This document shows positions 53,121 to 61,135 of a stretch of DNA of 64,000 bases, piece after piece. The stretch's first letter is position 1; each line of letters starts with the position of its first letter. This DNA is from Lysobacterales bacterium (lineage in GTDB: Bacteria > Pseudomonadota > Gammaproteobacteria > Xanthomonadales > Xanthomonadaceae). The notes below the pieces were generated by a model. That model was not told where the DNA came from and made no database searches. It saw only the letters and a program-made list of their open reading frames with translations. The position numbers and the translations under genes were made by a program. Where the stretch lies: the NCBI GenBank assembly GCA_019510125.1, contig JAEKKX010000006.1:186001-250000 (forward strand), given 5' to 3'.

Positions 53121-54677
53121 TTACAGCGCCCGCGTCGGCCCGCGCGTGGCCGGGTCGTCCGGCGACGGCCCGGGCTGCGTAGGCGTCTGCTGTGCGACCC
53201 GTTGTTGCTCTTGGGTCCGTGCGATCTGCTGGAGACTGTCTTCGATCGGCACGCCGCCCGCCTGTTTCAGGTCCACGCTGGCGTGGAAGATCGGCTCCCG
53301 GTCGCCGTGCGGGTGATACGAGGCGAACACCCGGCCGTCGGCCTCGACCATGCGGTCCGCGTGCTGCATCAGCGGATCGGCCTTCGCGGCCGCGGCCAGC
53401 GCCATCGCCGCGTTCTGCGCCTGTTCGGGCGGCAGTCCGGCCTGCTGCGCGATGCGCAGCGTCTGATCGAACACCTTGCGGTCTTCGGGCGCGAGGCGTT
53501 CGATCGCCTGCCCTGGCGACGGCCTCGCGGAATCGAGGCGCGACGTGCGATCGGCATCGTGCAGGTATTCCGGGATCGGCGGATAGGTCATGCGCTCGGG
53601 CCCATCCGGGTGCGGTGCGTCCCGCGCAGGCGCTGGGCGCGGCGCGGGCGCAGGCGAGGGCATGCGCGACCCGTCGTCGAGGTGCGCCGGCAGCGGCGGG
53701 ACGATCACCGGCTCCAGCAATTGCACGCCTTCCCGGCGTCCCGGGGCGCCCGCCGGCGTCGGCGGCTGTACCCGGTCGCTGTCGTAGCCGACCAGTCCCG
53801 GGGTGAGGCGGGTCGTCACGGCCGTGGCCGCGCCGCGCGCCAGCGACATCTCGTCGCGGAATTTGGCGAACATCGGCGCGTACTGCTCGGCGCGCTGGCG
53901 TGCGTCCGGGTCGGCGAGGATGGACCGGTCGGGGCGGCCGTCGCCATCGACGTTCGTGAAATTGTGGATGCCGTGCGTGCCCAGCAGCGCCGCGTGCGCG
54001 ATGCCCGGTGAACGCACGTCGGCCACGAAGCGGTCGTCGTTGTCGTAGCCGGCGCCCACCAGGGTCGCCACTTCCTTCGGCGAGGCGTGCAGCCGCACCT
54101 GGCCGTACTGCGGCGAGGCCGCGCTGACGAAGTCGCTGGCCATGACGTGGTTGATCATGTCGTCGCCGCCCCGCGGAATCCCCAGGCCCAGGCTGGCGGC
54201 GCCGTAGGCGTTGAAGGTCTCGCCCTTGAGGCCGAAATGATGCGCGCCGATCTGCGCCAGCGTACCGCCGAGGGAGTGGCCGGTGACGGTGACTTCGGGG
54301 ATGCGATGCCCCGGTATTCTGGCTTCGCGATTTGCGAATTCGATGGCATGCCGGGTGAGCTCAATGGCCTCCTGCGCCTGCGGATTGAGCCGGGAAGCGA
54401 CCATCCGGCCGTCGGTCCAGAGCGCATCCTTCACCAGGGGGCCGATGCCCTGGTCGATCTCGGTGCCGCGATGCGCCACCACGATGTCGCCGGTGTCCAC
54501 GCGCTGGTAGATCGTGCCCTGATAGCCCGTGCGGGGATTGCTCTGGTGTTCGAGGATGCTGTATCGGGTCCCTTGGAGATCAATGGTGTCCGTCGTACCG
54601 GGCGGCCTGATTCCAACGGGATAGGTGTGGTAAGCATCTTGGGAAAGATCGGCGTTCTGTTGCGTTGTTTGACTCAT
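53121..54677 (-). CDS. putative type IV-secreted lipase effector with XVIPCD-like C-terminus (X-Tfe)
   Basis: 518 residues. The first half is a class-3-type lipase: VTVTGHSLGGTLAQ with nucleophile S135, then probable acid D182 (MASDFVSAAS) and histidine H238 (GTHGIHNF). VDGDGRPD at 243-250 resembles a calcium loop. A Pro/Ala-rich linker (about 295-380) leads to a tail with the pattern of XVIPCD domains: LAPEDRKVFDQ, DRMVEADGRVFASYH, FHASVDLKQAGG, IEDSLQQIAR. In Xanthomonadaceae this domain addresses toxins to the VirD4 coupling protein of the bacteria-killing type IV secretion system. There is no signal peptide, as expected. Its ATG overlaps the stop of the lipoprotein gene upstream, matching effector/immunity pairing. 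Lipase target phospholipids are inferred. Confidence 0.78.
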   Translation of the reverse strand: MSQTTQQNADLSQDAYHTYPVGIRPPGTTDTIDLQGTRYSILEHQSNPRTGYQGTIYQRVDTGDIVVAHRGTEIDQGIGPLVKDALWTDGRMVASRLNPQAQEAIELTRHAIEFANREARIPGHRIPEVTVTGHSLGGTLAQIGAHHFGLKGETFNAYGAASLGLGIPRGGDDMINHVMASDFVSAASPQYGQVRLHASPKEVATLVGAGYDNDDRFVADVRSPGIAHAALLGTHGIHNFTNVDGDGRPDRSILADPDARQRAEQYAPMFAKFRDEMSLARGAATAVTTRLTPGLVGYDSDRVQPPTPAGAPGRREGVQLLEPVIVPPLPAHLDDGSRMPSPAPAPRPAPARDAPHPDGPERMTYPPIPEYLHDADRTSRLDSARPSPGQAIERLAPEDRKVFDQTLRIAQQAGLPPEQAQNAAMALAAAAKADPLMQHADRMVEADGRVFASYHPHGDREPIFHASVDLKQAGGVPIEDSLQQIARTQEQQRVAQQTPTQPGPSPDDPATRGPTRAL

Positions 54678-55345
54678 GGCCGAACATCGCTTGCCGCTAG
54701 AACAATGCTGAAAAATTCCGATTTCCTATCGTCTGGGACATTATCCAGATTCATTTGTCCGAATTCAGGAAATCCATGCCCGTTGGAGGGCAGGGGACTG
54801 TCCATTGGATAGCTTTTTTTCCAGAAGTACTTGCGGATCGCTTTTTTCTCAAAAATTTCCGTGGCGTCGATGCTGGGGAGGAATCGCGTCTCCCTCTCAT
54901 CTCCCGTGGCCCGCAGCAGCGCGCTGAAGTAGCTGAACTTCCAATGGCACGTTCCGCGACCGTAGTAGTCCTCGTCGATCATCAGGTCGGCGTAGACGGT
55001 CGCGGCGTAAGTGTTGTCGGACAGGCGCTCCATGCGGACTTCCGGTTGGGTTTCGATCCTCGAAGCCACGCCTTCCGCGCCGCGAATCCTGCTGAGTTCG
55101 CCGCAGGCCTGGTAGTTGACGACGTCGTAGCGCGCAGAACCGACGATCTGCTCGAACGGCCCCGGCGCATTCTCGATCGTCATCACGATGCGGTAGGCCT
55201 GCTGCGGGCGGGGACGCACTTTGAGTTCGACGGTCTTTTCGGCGTTCATGGGCGTGTTTCCTGGCAGTTGGCAGGCAGAGAGCGAACTCGCCAGCAGCAG
55301 GGCAAGCGCGATGCAACGTGCAGAGAGGAAGGCCGGACGCGACAT
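54674..55345 (-). CDS. putative immunity lipoprotein (X-Tfi-like), copy B
   Basis: 223 residues from the ATG at 55345 (AAGGA ribosome site). Lipoprotein signal LLLASSLSACQ anchors it in the envelope, the place where a periplasm-acting lipase from a sibling would have to be blocked. The core shares 120 of 124 residues with copy A from the KxVELKVRPRP block to RFLPSID, then the C-terminal 60 residues are different (lysine-rich KKSYPMDSPLPSNG). The gene ends on the effector start codon, so it is taken as the cognate immunity protein. No other family match recognised; role inferred from context. Two cysteines (ACGELSR, GTCHWKF) may pair. Confidence 0.65.
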   Translation of the reverse strand: MSRPAFLSARCIALALLLASSLSACQLPGNTPMNAEKTVELKVRPRPQQAYRIVMTIENAPGPFEQIVGSARYDVVNYQACGELSRIRGAEGVASRIETQPEVRMERLSDNTYAATVYADLMIDEDYYGRGTCHWKFSYFSALLRATGDERETRFLPSIDATEIFEKKAIRKYFWKKSYPMDSPLPSNGHGFPEFGQMNLDNVPDDRKSEFFSIVLAASDVRP

Positions 55346-55373
55346 GGGCGGTCCTTCGCGAGAGGGTGTGGGC

Positions 55374-55402
55374 AGACTAAGAGTGAAAAAATATGTTGTC
55401 AA
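55374..55402 (-). promoter_or_regulatory. sigma-70 promoter of immunity copy B
   Basis: TTGACA (55397-55402), 17-base spacer, TAGTCT (55374-55379). The same arrangement and a similar spacer precede copy A. Predicted leader about 20-25 bases. Confidence 0.65.
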
Positions 55403-55403
55403 A

Positions 55404-55634
55404 CTACATCATCGGCATGATGTCGAGAAACGAGGCAGCAATGCCGGCTGCAATCGTGTGCGAGTAGAGCGGGCCTGTGTGCCTTGCGCGGAGACCGTTC
55501 TGATGTTCAAGGATGCTGTACTGGAATCCATGAGTGTGGACGGTATCATTTTTCCCGGCAGTCTGAGCAAAGACGATGCGATTTCGATCCGCATCCTGCG
55601 CGAGATCGACGTTATTCGGACTCGTCTGGTTTAC
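55404..55634 (-). pseudogene. dead N-terminal fragment of a second lipase effector
   Basis: Read on the minus strand from the end of copy A, this stretch encodes NQTSPNNVDLAQDA and, further on, QYSILEHQ, against SQTTQQNADLSQDA and RYSILEHQ at the effector's N-terminus. The reading frame stops at a TAG (55404-55406) after about 76 codons; the position of the effector start codon reads GTA. The lipase core, linker and XVIPCD-like tail are missing. It sits relative to copy A exactly as the intact effector sits relative to copy B, so an immunity/effector unit was duplicated and one effector lost. Confidence 0.75.
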
Positions 55635-56302
55635 CGTCGTACTTCCTGCGCCGCCAGCGTGATGCTGAAGAGTTGGTCTTGTATCTCAGTCCGGAACCTG
55701 GATGGATCCGTGTCTCCGAATTCTGCGAAATCAGGTATGCCGCTTGCGGGATATCTGATCTTGGGGAAGTGCCAGGTCACACGCTTTCCAGAAGCGATAT
55801 CTTCGGCGTCGATGCTGGGCAGGAAACGCGTCTCCCGCTCATCTCCCGTGGCCCGCAGCAACGCGCTGAAGTAGCTGAACTTCCAATGGCACGTTCCGCG
55901 GCCGTAGTAGTCGTCGTCGATCATCAGGTCGGCATGGACGGTCGCGGCGTAAGTGTTGTCGGACAGGCGCTCCATGCGGACTTCCGGCTGGGTCTCGATC
56001 CGCGAAGCCACGCCTTCCGCGCCGCGAATCCTGCTGAGTTCGCCACAGGCCTGGTAGTTGACCACGTCGTAGCGCGCAGAACCGACGATCTGTGCGAACG
56101 GCCCCGGCGCATTCTCGATCGTCATCACGATGCGGTAGGCCTGCTGCGGGCGGGGACGCACCTTGAGTTCGACGGGCTTGTCGGCGTTCGCCGGCGAGGC
56201 GCCGGGCGGCTGGCAGGCGGAGAGCGCGCTCGGCAGCAGCAGGGCAAGCGTGCGCAGGACAAGCGTGGTGCGGCGTGCAGCGGCAAAGGCCGGACGCGTC
56301 AT
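55631..56302 (-). CDS. putative orphan immunity lipoprotein (X-Tfi-like), copy A
   Basis: 223 residues. Lipoprotein signal LLLPSALSACQ; AAGGAG lies 5 bases before the ATG. The core is nearly identical to copy B (4 differences in 124 residues), but the tail after RFLPSID is unrelated in sequence (EDIASGKRVTWHFPKIRYP and on). Its partner effector survives only as a fragment, so it is an orphan immunity gene, possibly kept to resist neighbours. It has its own TTGACA-type promoter. An alternative is a structural envelope protein unrelated to immunity; no homologue of known function recognised. Confidence 0.62.
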   Translation of the reverse strand: MTRPAFAAARRTTLVLRTLALLLPSALSACQPPGASPANADKPVELKVRPRPQQAYRIVMTIENAPGPFAQIVGSARYDVVNYQACGELSRIRGAEGVASRIETQPEVRMERLSDNTYAATVHADLMIDDDYYGRGTCHWKFSYFSALLRATGDERETRFLPSIDAEDIASGKRVTWHFPKIRYPASGIPDFAEFGDTDPSRFRTEIQDQLFSITLAAQEVRR

Positions 56303-56331
56303 GGTGCTCCTTCGGAGAGCGCGATGATGCG

Positions 56332-56360
56332 AGGCTAGGAGTGAAAGATTTTGTTGTCAA
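56332..56360 (-). promoter_or_regulatory. sigma-70 promoter of immunity copy A
   Basis: TTGACA (56355-56360), 17-base spacer, TAGCCT (56332-56337). It matches the copy B promoter in both boxes and in ttCACTC of the spacer. Nothing else recognised between here and the next gene at 56648. Confidence 0.65.
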
Positions 56361-56647
56361 TCGACGGGTCGCATGCGCGATGCCGTGCAATGGGGGCATC
56401 CGTCGTGCGGCATCGTCGGCAGCGCAGGCGAGGGCGGCGCCGCGATCGGGGGACGCCGAGCGGTGCGTCGCCCGTGTGCGCGACCGCCGATCCGGCCGCC
56501 GAGGGACGTTGGGCGCCATCGCCGCGGGGCCGAGGGGACGGCGGCCCGGGCGGCCCGCCCGCCTGCCATCGGTTGGGTCGCATCCGCCTTGCGATCCCCG
56601 CCGTATCGCCCCATAACCCCCATTCGTCCCCCACGGCGTCCTTGCGC

Positions 56648-57373
56648 ATGTCCACGACCACGGCCGACCCCGCCACCGCAGCCCCCGTCTCGACCCCCGC
56701 CGTTCCGCCTGCGCTCGCCGTCGAAGGCCTCGGCAAGCGGGTGAAGCTGCCTGGCAGCGAACTGACCATCCTCGACGGGATCGACTTCCGGATCGCCGCA
56801 GGCGAGCGCATCGCGGTGGTCGGCGCCTCCGGCTCCGGCAAGAGCACGCTGCTGGCGCTGATGGCGGGGCTGGACACGCCGACCGCCGGGCGGGTGCTGC
56901 TCGACGGCGCGCCGCTGTCCACGTTCGACGAGGATGGCCGCGCGAAGGTGCGCGGCGAGAAGGTCGGGTTCGTGTTCCAGAGCTTCCAGTTGCTGCCCTC
57001 GCTGACCGCCCTGGAGAACGTGATGCTGCCGCTGGAGCTGCGCGGCGACGCCGATCCGGAGACGCCGGCGCGGGCCATCCTCGATCGCGTCGGCCTGGGC
57101 GAGCGCCTCGGCCACTATCCGCGGCAGTTGTCCGGCGGCGAGCAGCAGCGCGTGGCGCTGGCGCGGGCGTTCGTGACCCGGCCGGCGCTGCTGTTCGCGG
57201 ACGAGCCGACGGGCAACCTCGACACCCGCACCGGCGCGGCCATCGTCGATCTGCTGTTCGGGCTCAACGCCGAGGCCGGCACGACGCTGGTGCTGGTCAC
57301 CCACGACGCCCGGCTCGCCGAGCGCTGCGACCGCCAGTTGCGGCTCGACAGCGGCCGGCTGGTGGGCGCATGA
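56648..57373 (+). CDS. ybbA: YbbA-type ABC transporter ATPase
   Basis: 241 residues. Walker A GASGSGKST, signature LSGGEQQR, Walker B LLFADEPTGNLD, H-loop VTHDARLAERCD. The LolD/MacB group to which YbbA belongs. A Pro/Ala-rich N-terminal extension (first 20 residues) is unusual. The gene overlaps the large permease gene by ATGA; together they match E. coli YbbAP, a transporter of lipophilic molecules or lipoproteins from the inner membrane, usually beside the thioesterase tesA, absent here. Confidence 0.92.
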   Translation: MSTTTADPATAAPVSTPAVPPALAVEGLGKRVKLPGSELTILDGIDFRIAAGERIAVVGASGSGKSTLLALMAGLDTPTAGRVLLDGAPLSTFDEDGRAKVRGEKVGFVFQSFQLLPSLTALENVMLPLELRGDADPETPARAILDRVGLGERLGHYPRQLSGGEQQRVALARAFVTRPALLFADEPTGNLDTRTGAAIVDLLFGLNAEAGTTLVLVTHDARLAERCDRQLRLDSGRLVGA

Positions 57374-59877
57374 GGACGCTGGCGCTCGCCTGGCGGCAGT
57401 TGCGCCGCGACCTCGCCGCCGGCGACATCCGCATCCTGATCGCGGCGCTGGTGCTGGCGGTGACCGCGGTGACCGCGGTCGGCTTCGTCACCGATCGCGC
57501 CGGGCGCGCGCTGGCGATCGAGGCCAACCGCCTGCTCGGCGGCGACGCGGTGGTGCGCGGCGATGCGCCGATCGACGGCGCGATCCTGGCCGCGGCGCGG
57601 TCGCCCGGGCTCAAGCGCACCGAACTGGCCGAACTGCCGACGATGATCCGGCTCGGCCGCGGCGAGACCGCCAAACTCAAGCTCGGCGAACTGCGCGCGC
57701 TCGGCGCGGACTTCCCGCTGCGGGGCACGTTTCGCATCGTCGACGGCCGCGGCGAGCATGTGGTCGCGAACGGGCCGTCGAAGGGCACGCTGTGGCTGAG
57801 CCGCGCCGGCGCCGACGCGCTGGGCGCGAAGCTCGGCGACACGATCGCGCTCGGCACCACGGAGTTCCGCCTCGCCGCGCTGGTGCTGCAGGAGCCCGAC
57901 GGCAGCATCGACTACTTCAACGTGGCCCCGCGGGTGTTCGCGGCGATGGACGACCTCGCCGGCACCGGACTGGTGCAGCCGGGCAGCCGCATCGAATACA
58001 AACTGGTCGTCGCCGGCGATGCGGCCGCGGTCGAACGGTTCACGCGGCTCGCGCGCGACGCGCTCGGACGCGGGCAGAAGCTGGAGACGATCGCCGATGC
58101 GCGGCCGGAGATCCGGTCCGCGCTGGATCGCGCCGGGCGCTTCCTCGGCCTCGCCGCGCTGGTGTCGGTGGTGCTGGCCGCGGTCGCGGTGGCGATGGCC
58201 GCGCGCCGCCACAGCGAGCGGCATCTGTCCGGCGCCGCGGTGATGCGCTGCCTCGGCGCGCAGCAGCGCACGCTGGCGGCGATCCACATCGGCGAACTGG
58301 CGATCCTCGGCGTGGTCGCCAGCGCGATCGGCGTCGCCATCGCCTTCGCGCTGCAGTGGGCGGTCGGCGCGTGGCTGGCCGATGCGCTGAAGGTGTCGAT
58401 CCCGCCGGCGGGTCCGTGGCCCGCGCTGCGCGGGCTCGGCGTGGGCCTGGTGGTGCTGCTGGCGTTCGGCGCGCCGCCGGTGCTGGCGCTGCGCCGGGTG
58501 CCGGCGCTGCGCGTACTGCGCCGCGATCTCGACGCGACCGAGCCCAGCGCCTGGGCGGTCGGGCTGGCCGGGTTCGCCGGCCTCGCCGCGCTGCTGTGGT
58601 GGCAGGCCGGTTCGGCGACGCTGGGCCTGACCATGCTCGCCGGCATCGCGCTGACCCTGGCCGCGCTGGCGGCGGTGGCGTTCGCGCTCATCGCGCTGGT
58701 CCGCCGCCTGCGCACGCGCCTGCGCGGCAGCCTGCGCTACGGCCTGGCCAACGTCAGCCGCCGCGCCGGCACCAGCGTGGCGCAGGTGTCCGCGCTGGGC
58801 CTGGGGCTGATGGCGCTGCTGCTGCTCACGTTCGTGCGCACCGACCTGCTCGATCGCTGGCGGCTGTCGCTGTCGGCGGACGCGCCCAACCGTTTCGTCG
58901 TCAACGTGCAGCCGGACCAGATGGCCGCGGTGCGCGCGTACATCGCCGGGCAGGGCGTGGCGCCGCCGACGCTGTTTCCGATGATCCGCGCGCGCCTGGT
59001 CGGCTACAACGGCCGCGCCGTCACCGGCGCCGATTTCGCCGGTCGCGGCGACCAGGCCAAGCGGCTCGCCGAGCGCGAGTTCAACCTGTCGATGGCCGAC
59101 GCGGTGGGCGACGACAACGCGGTCGTGGCAGGCCGGATGTGGCCGCCGCGCAAGCTCGCGAAGCCGGAACTGTCGGTGGAGCAGCGCTTCGCCGAATCGC
59201 TGGGCTGGCAGGTCGGCGACCGGGTGGCGTTCGATATCGCCGGGCAGCGCTTCGAGGCCACCATCACCAGCCTGCGCACGGTGCAGTGGGAGAGTTTCCG
59301 GCCGAACTTCTTCGTCGTCGCGTCGCCGGGCGCGCTGGACGGCTATGCCGCCAGCTACATCACCGCGGTGAAGGTGCCGCCGACCGCGCAGGGCTTCACC
59401 GCGGGGCTGGTCGAGCGCTTCCCCAACCTCACCGTGATCGACGTCGACGCGATCCTCACCCAGGTCCGCAGCATCGGCGACCAGGTCGCGACCGTGGTCC
59501 AGGTGGTGTTCTGGTTCTCGCTGGCCGCCGGCGTGCTGGTGCTGCTGGCGGCGGTCAGCGCCAGCCAGGACGAGCGCCTGCGCGAGGGCGGGGTGATGCG
59601 GGCGCTGGGCGGCAGTCGTCGCCAGTTGCGGCTCGCGCAGGCATCCGAGTTCGCGGCGATCGGCCTGCTGTCGGGCGTGGTGGCAGCGGTCGCGGCGAGC
59701 GTGCTCGCCGGCGTGGTCGCGACCCGCGTGTTCGACCTGCCGTGGCGCATCGACTGGGCGATGGCCGCCACCGGCGCCGGGCTCGGCCTGCTCGCGGCGC
59801 TGGTCGCCGGCCTGTTCGCGACCCGCCGCGTGCTGGACGTCGCGCCGTCGGTGACACTGCGCGAACTGGAAAGCTGA
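57370..59877 (+). CDS. ybbP: YbbP-type large ABC permease
   Basis: 835 residues, much longer than MacB. FtsX-type permease with about ten transmembrane segments: one N-terminal, a group from 250 to 480 (AALVSVVLAAVAVAMAARRHSERH with the typical coupling helix GAAVMRCLGAQ) and a C-terminal trio with EGGVMRALGGSRRQLRL. Two periplasmic domains lie between. It works as a monomeric pseudo-dimer with the ATPase upstream. Confidence 0.93.
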   Translation: MRTLALAWRQLRRDLAAGDIRILIAALVLAVTAVTAVGFVTDRAGRALAIEANRLLGGDAVVRGDAPIDGAILAAARSPGLKRTELAELPTMIRLGRGETAKLKLGELRALGADFPLRGTFRIVDGRGEHVVANGPSKGTLWLSRAGADALGAKLGDTIALGTTEFRLAALVLQEPDGSIDYFNVAPRVFAAMDDLAGTGLVQPGSRIEYKLVVAGDAAAVERFTRLARDALGRGQKLETIADARPEIRSALDRAGRFLGLAALVSVVLAAVAVAMAARRHSERHLSGAAVMRCLGAQQRTLAAIHIGELAILGVVASAIGVAIAFALQWAVGAWLADALKVSIPPAGPWPALRGLGVGLVVLLAFGAPPVLALRRVPALRVLRRDLDATEPSAWAVGLAGFAGLAALLWWQAGSATLGLTMLAGIALTLAALAAVAFALIALVRRLRTRLRGSLRYGLANVSRRAGTSVAQVSALGLGLMALLLLTFVRTDLLDRWRLSLSADAPNRFVVNVQPDQMAAVRAYIAGQGVAPPTLFPMIRARLVGYNGRAVTGADFAGRGDQAKRLAEREFNLSMADAVGDDNAVVAGRMWPPRKLAKPELSVEQRFAESLGWQVGDRVAFDIAGQRFEATITSLRTVQWESFRPNFFVVASPGALDGYAASYITAVKVPPTAQGFTAGLVERFPNLTVIDVDAILTQVRSIGDQVATVVQVVFWFSLAAGVLVLLAAVSASQDERLREGGVMRALGGSRRQLRLAQASEFAAIGLLSGVVAAVAASVLAGVVATRVFDLPWRIDWAMAATGAGLGLLAALVAGLFATRRVLDVAPSVTLRELES

Positions 59878-59966
59878 TCGCCGCCGCGACTCCCGGTGCC
59901 CGGTAGGGCGGCCTTCAGGCCGCTCGAAGCGCATTCCCGCAGATCTCGTGTTTTTGCAGGATTTTT

Positions 59967-60039
59967 GTAGGAGCGACGTGAGTCGCGACGGTTTTCGGAA
60001 AGGCTGTCCGCAGCGGGTCGCGACTGACGTCGCTCCTAC
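59967..60039 (+). repeat. 73-bp palindromic doublet, family 2, copy 1
   Basis: Outer ends GTAGGAGCGACGTGAGTCGC and its near-inverse. Each arm can fold alone (GCGAC-gtga-GTCGC). It is the first of three copies in a 547-bp gene-free interval (59878-60424); copies start exactly 176 bases apart, so the whole unit including the gcgggct-ttgcttcgg linker was tandemly amplified. Confidence 0.85.
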
Positions 60040-60142
60040 AGGGGCAGGTAGGGGTGCGGTGGGGGCGGGCTAGTTGCTTCGGAAAGGGCAGCCGCCGGTC
60101 GTGTTCGGCATGCGCGAGTCGCATTCCCCGCAGGTCTTTCTC

Positions 60143-60215
60143 GTAGGAGCGACGTGAGTCGCGACGGTCTCCGGACGGGCGATCCGCAGGCGGTCGCGAC
60201 TCACGTCGCTCCTAC
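60143..60215 (+). repeat. 73-bp palindromic doublet, family 2, copy 2
   Basis: Same ends and 73-base length, with a few changes in the centre (ggtctccggacgggcgatccgc). Confidence 0.85.
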
Positions 60216-60318
60216 AGGGGCAGGTAGGGGTGCGGTGGGGGCGGGCTTGTTGCTTCGGGAAAGGCAGCCGCCGGTCGTGTCCGGCATGCGCGAGTCGCAT
60301 CGCTCGCAGGTCTTTCTC

Positions 60319-60391
60319 GTAGGAGCGACGTGAGTCGCGACGGTCCTCGGAAAGGCGATCCGCAGCCGGTCGCGACTCACGTCGCTCCTAC
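60319..60391 (+). repeat. 73-bp palindromic doublet, family 2, copy 3
   Basis: Same ends and length. The downstream linker of the 176-bp unit is not repeated after this copy; the array ends 30 bases before the next gene's stop. Confidence 0.85.
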
Positions 60392-60424
60392 ACGAGTGTC
60401 GGAGAGAGGGGCGGAGCGGCCGGC

Positions 60425-61093
60425 TCACTCCTCCGCGTAGCGGGCAAGCGCGTCCAGTTCGGCCTGCGCTCGACGCAGACTGCTGCCGGCGGCTGCGTCG
60501 TCGAGTCGCCTCGCGAGGGCTTCGCGGCCGGGTCGGCGCAGCCAGCGGAAGAACCCGAGCGTCGCGACCAGGCCGACCGCGCCGCTCGCGAACCAGCCCC
60601 AGGCCGCGGCGGGGATCGACGTGCCGGTTTCGTGCGCGTGCAGCGACAGCAGGATCACCGGCGGCGCCATCCACAGCACCCACCAGGGCAGCCCGACCAC
60701 CATGCCGCCGATCAGGTAGGCGCGGCGGAGTTTCGCGAGCCGCCGCTGCAGCTCCAGCACCGGCAGGCTGCGATCGATGCCGGCGATGCCTTCGAGCACG
60801 ACGCTGCCGGCGATGATCGTGGCGACGCCGTAGAATTGCACCACGATGCCGGCGACGAGGATGGCGGTGACCGCGTGCAGGTGCCGCCACAGCCACACGC
60901 CGGCGATCAGCATGACGATGCCGAACGCGATCTGCGCCACCTGGCCCCAGAACAGCGGACGCAGGCTGGACTGGATGCGGCCGGTCTTCTGTTCGCGAAG
61001 GACCGCGAGCTGGAGGGTGTTCTGCTGCTGCAGGCGCCGGTCGAGCGACTGCCACGCCTGCTTGAGTTCGTCGAGTTCCATGCGGGTATCCAT
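60425..61093 (-). CDS. membrane protein linked to an ECF sigma factor
   Basis: 222 residues. A cytoplasmic, charged N-terminus (MELDELKQAWQSLDRRLQQQ, helical) is followed by four transmembrane segments and a basic C-terminal helix. The amphipathic N-terminus before the first segment could bind the sigma factor encoded 42 bases upstream, as anti-sigma factors do, but it lacks a recognisable anti-sigma (ZAS) motif. It is conserved beside sigma genes in this family from memory of neighbourhood. Alternative: unrelated membrane protein in the same operon. Confidence 0.65.
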   Translation of the reverse strand: MDTRMELDELKQAWQSLDRRLQQQNTLQLAVLREQKTGRIQSSLRPLFWGQVAQIAFGIVMLIAGVWLWRHLHAVTAILVAGIVVQFYGVATIIAGSVVLEGIAGIDRSLPVLELQRRLAKLRRAYLIGGMVVGLPWWVLWMAPPVILLSLHAHETGTSIPAAAWGWFASGAVGLVATLGFFRWLRRPGREALARRLDDAAAGSSLRRAQAELDALARYAEE

Positions 61094-61135
61094 CGTGGGG
61101 TCTGCCTTCGGAGGGAGCCGGGCGATGCCGGTGGG

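Noticed and set aside
55409-55594. Small minus-strand gene between the immunity copies
   Set aside because: It is out of frame with the clearly homologous effector remnant on the same strand, which explains the sequence better.
53121-56302. Type VI or contact-dependent inhibition toxin locus
   Set aside because: No Rhs, PAAR, VgrG or CdiA features; the XVIPCD-like tail fits type IV secretion better.
59915-60300. Two overlapping minus-strand reading frames of about 70 codons
   Set aside because: Both are translations of the 176-bp repeat units and give near-identical peptides containing CRSDVSRD; no ribosome site or codon-use signal.
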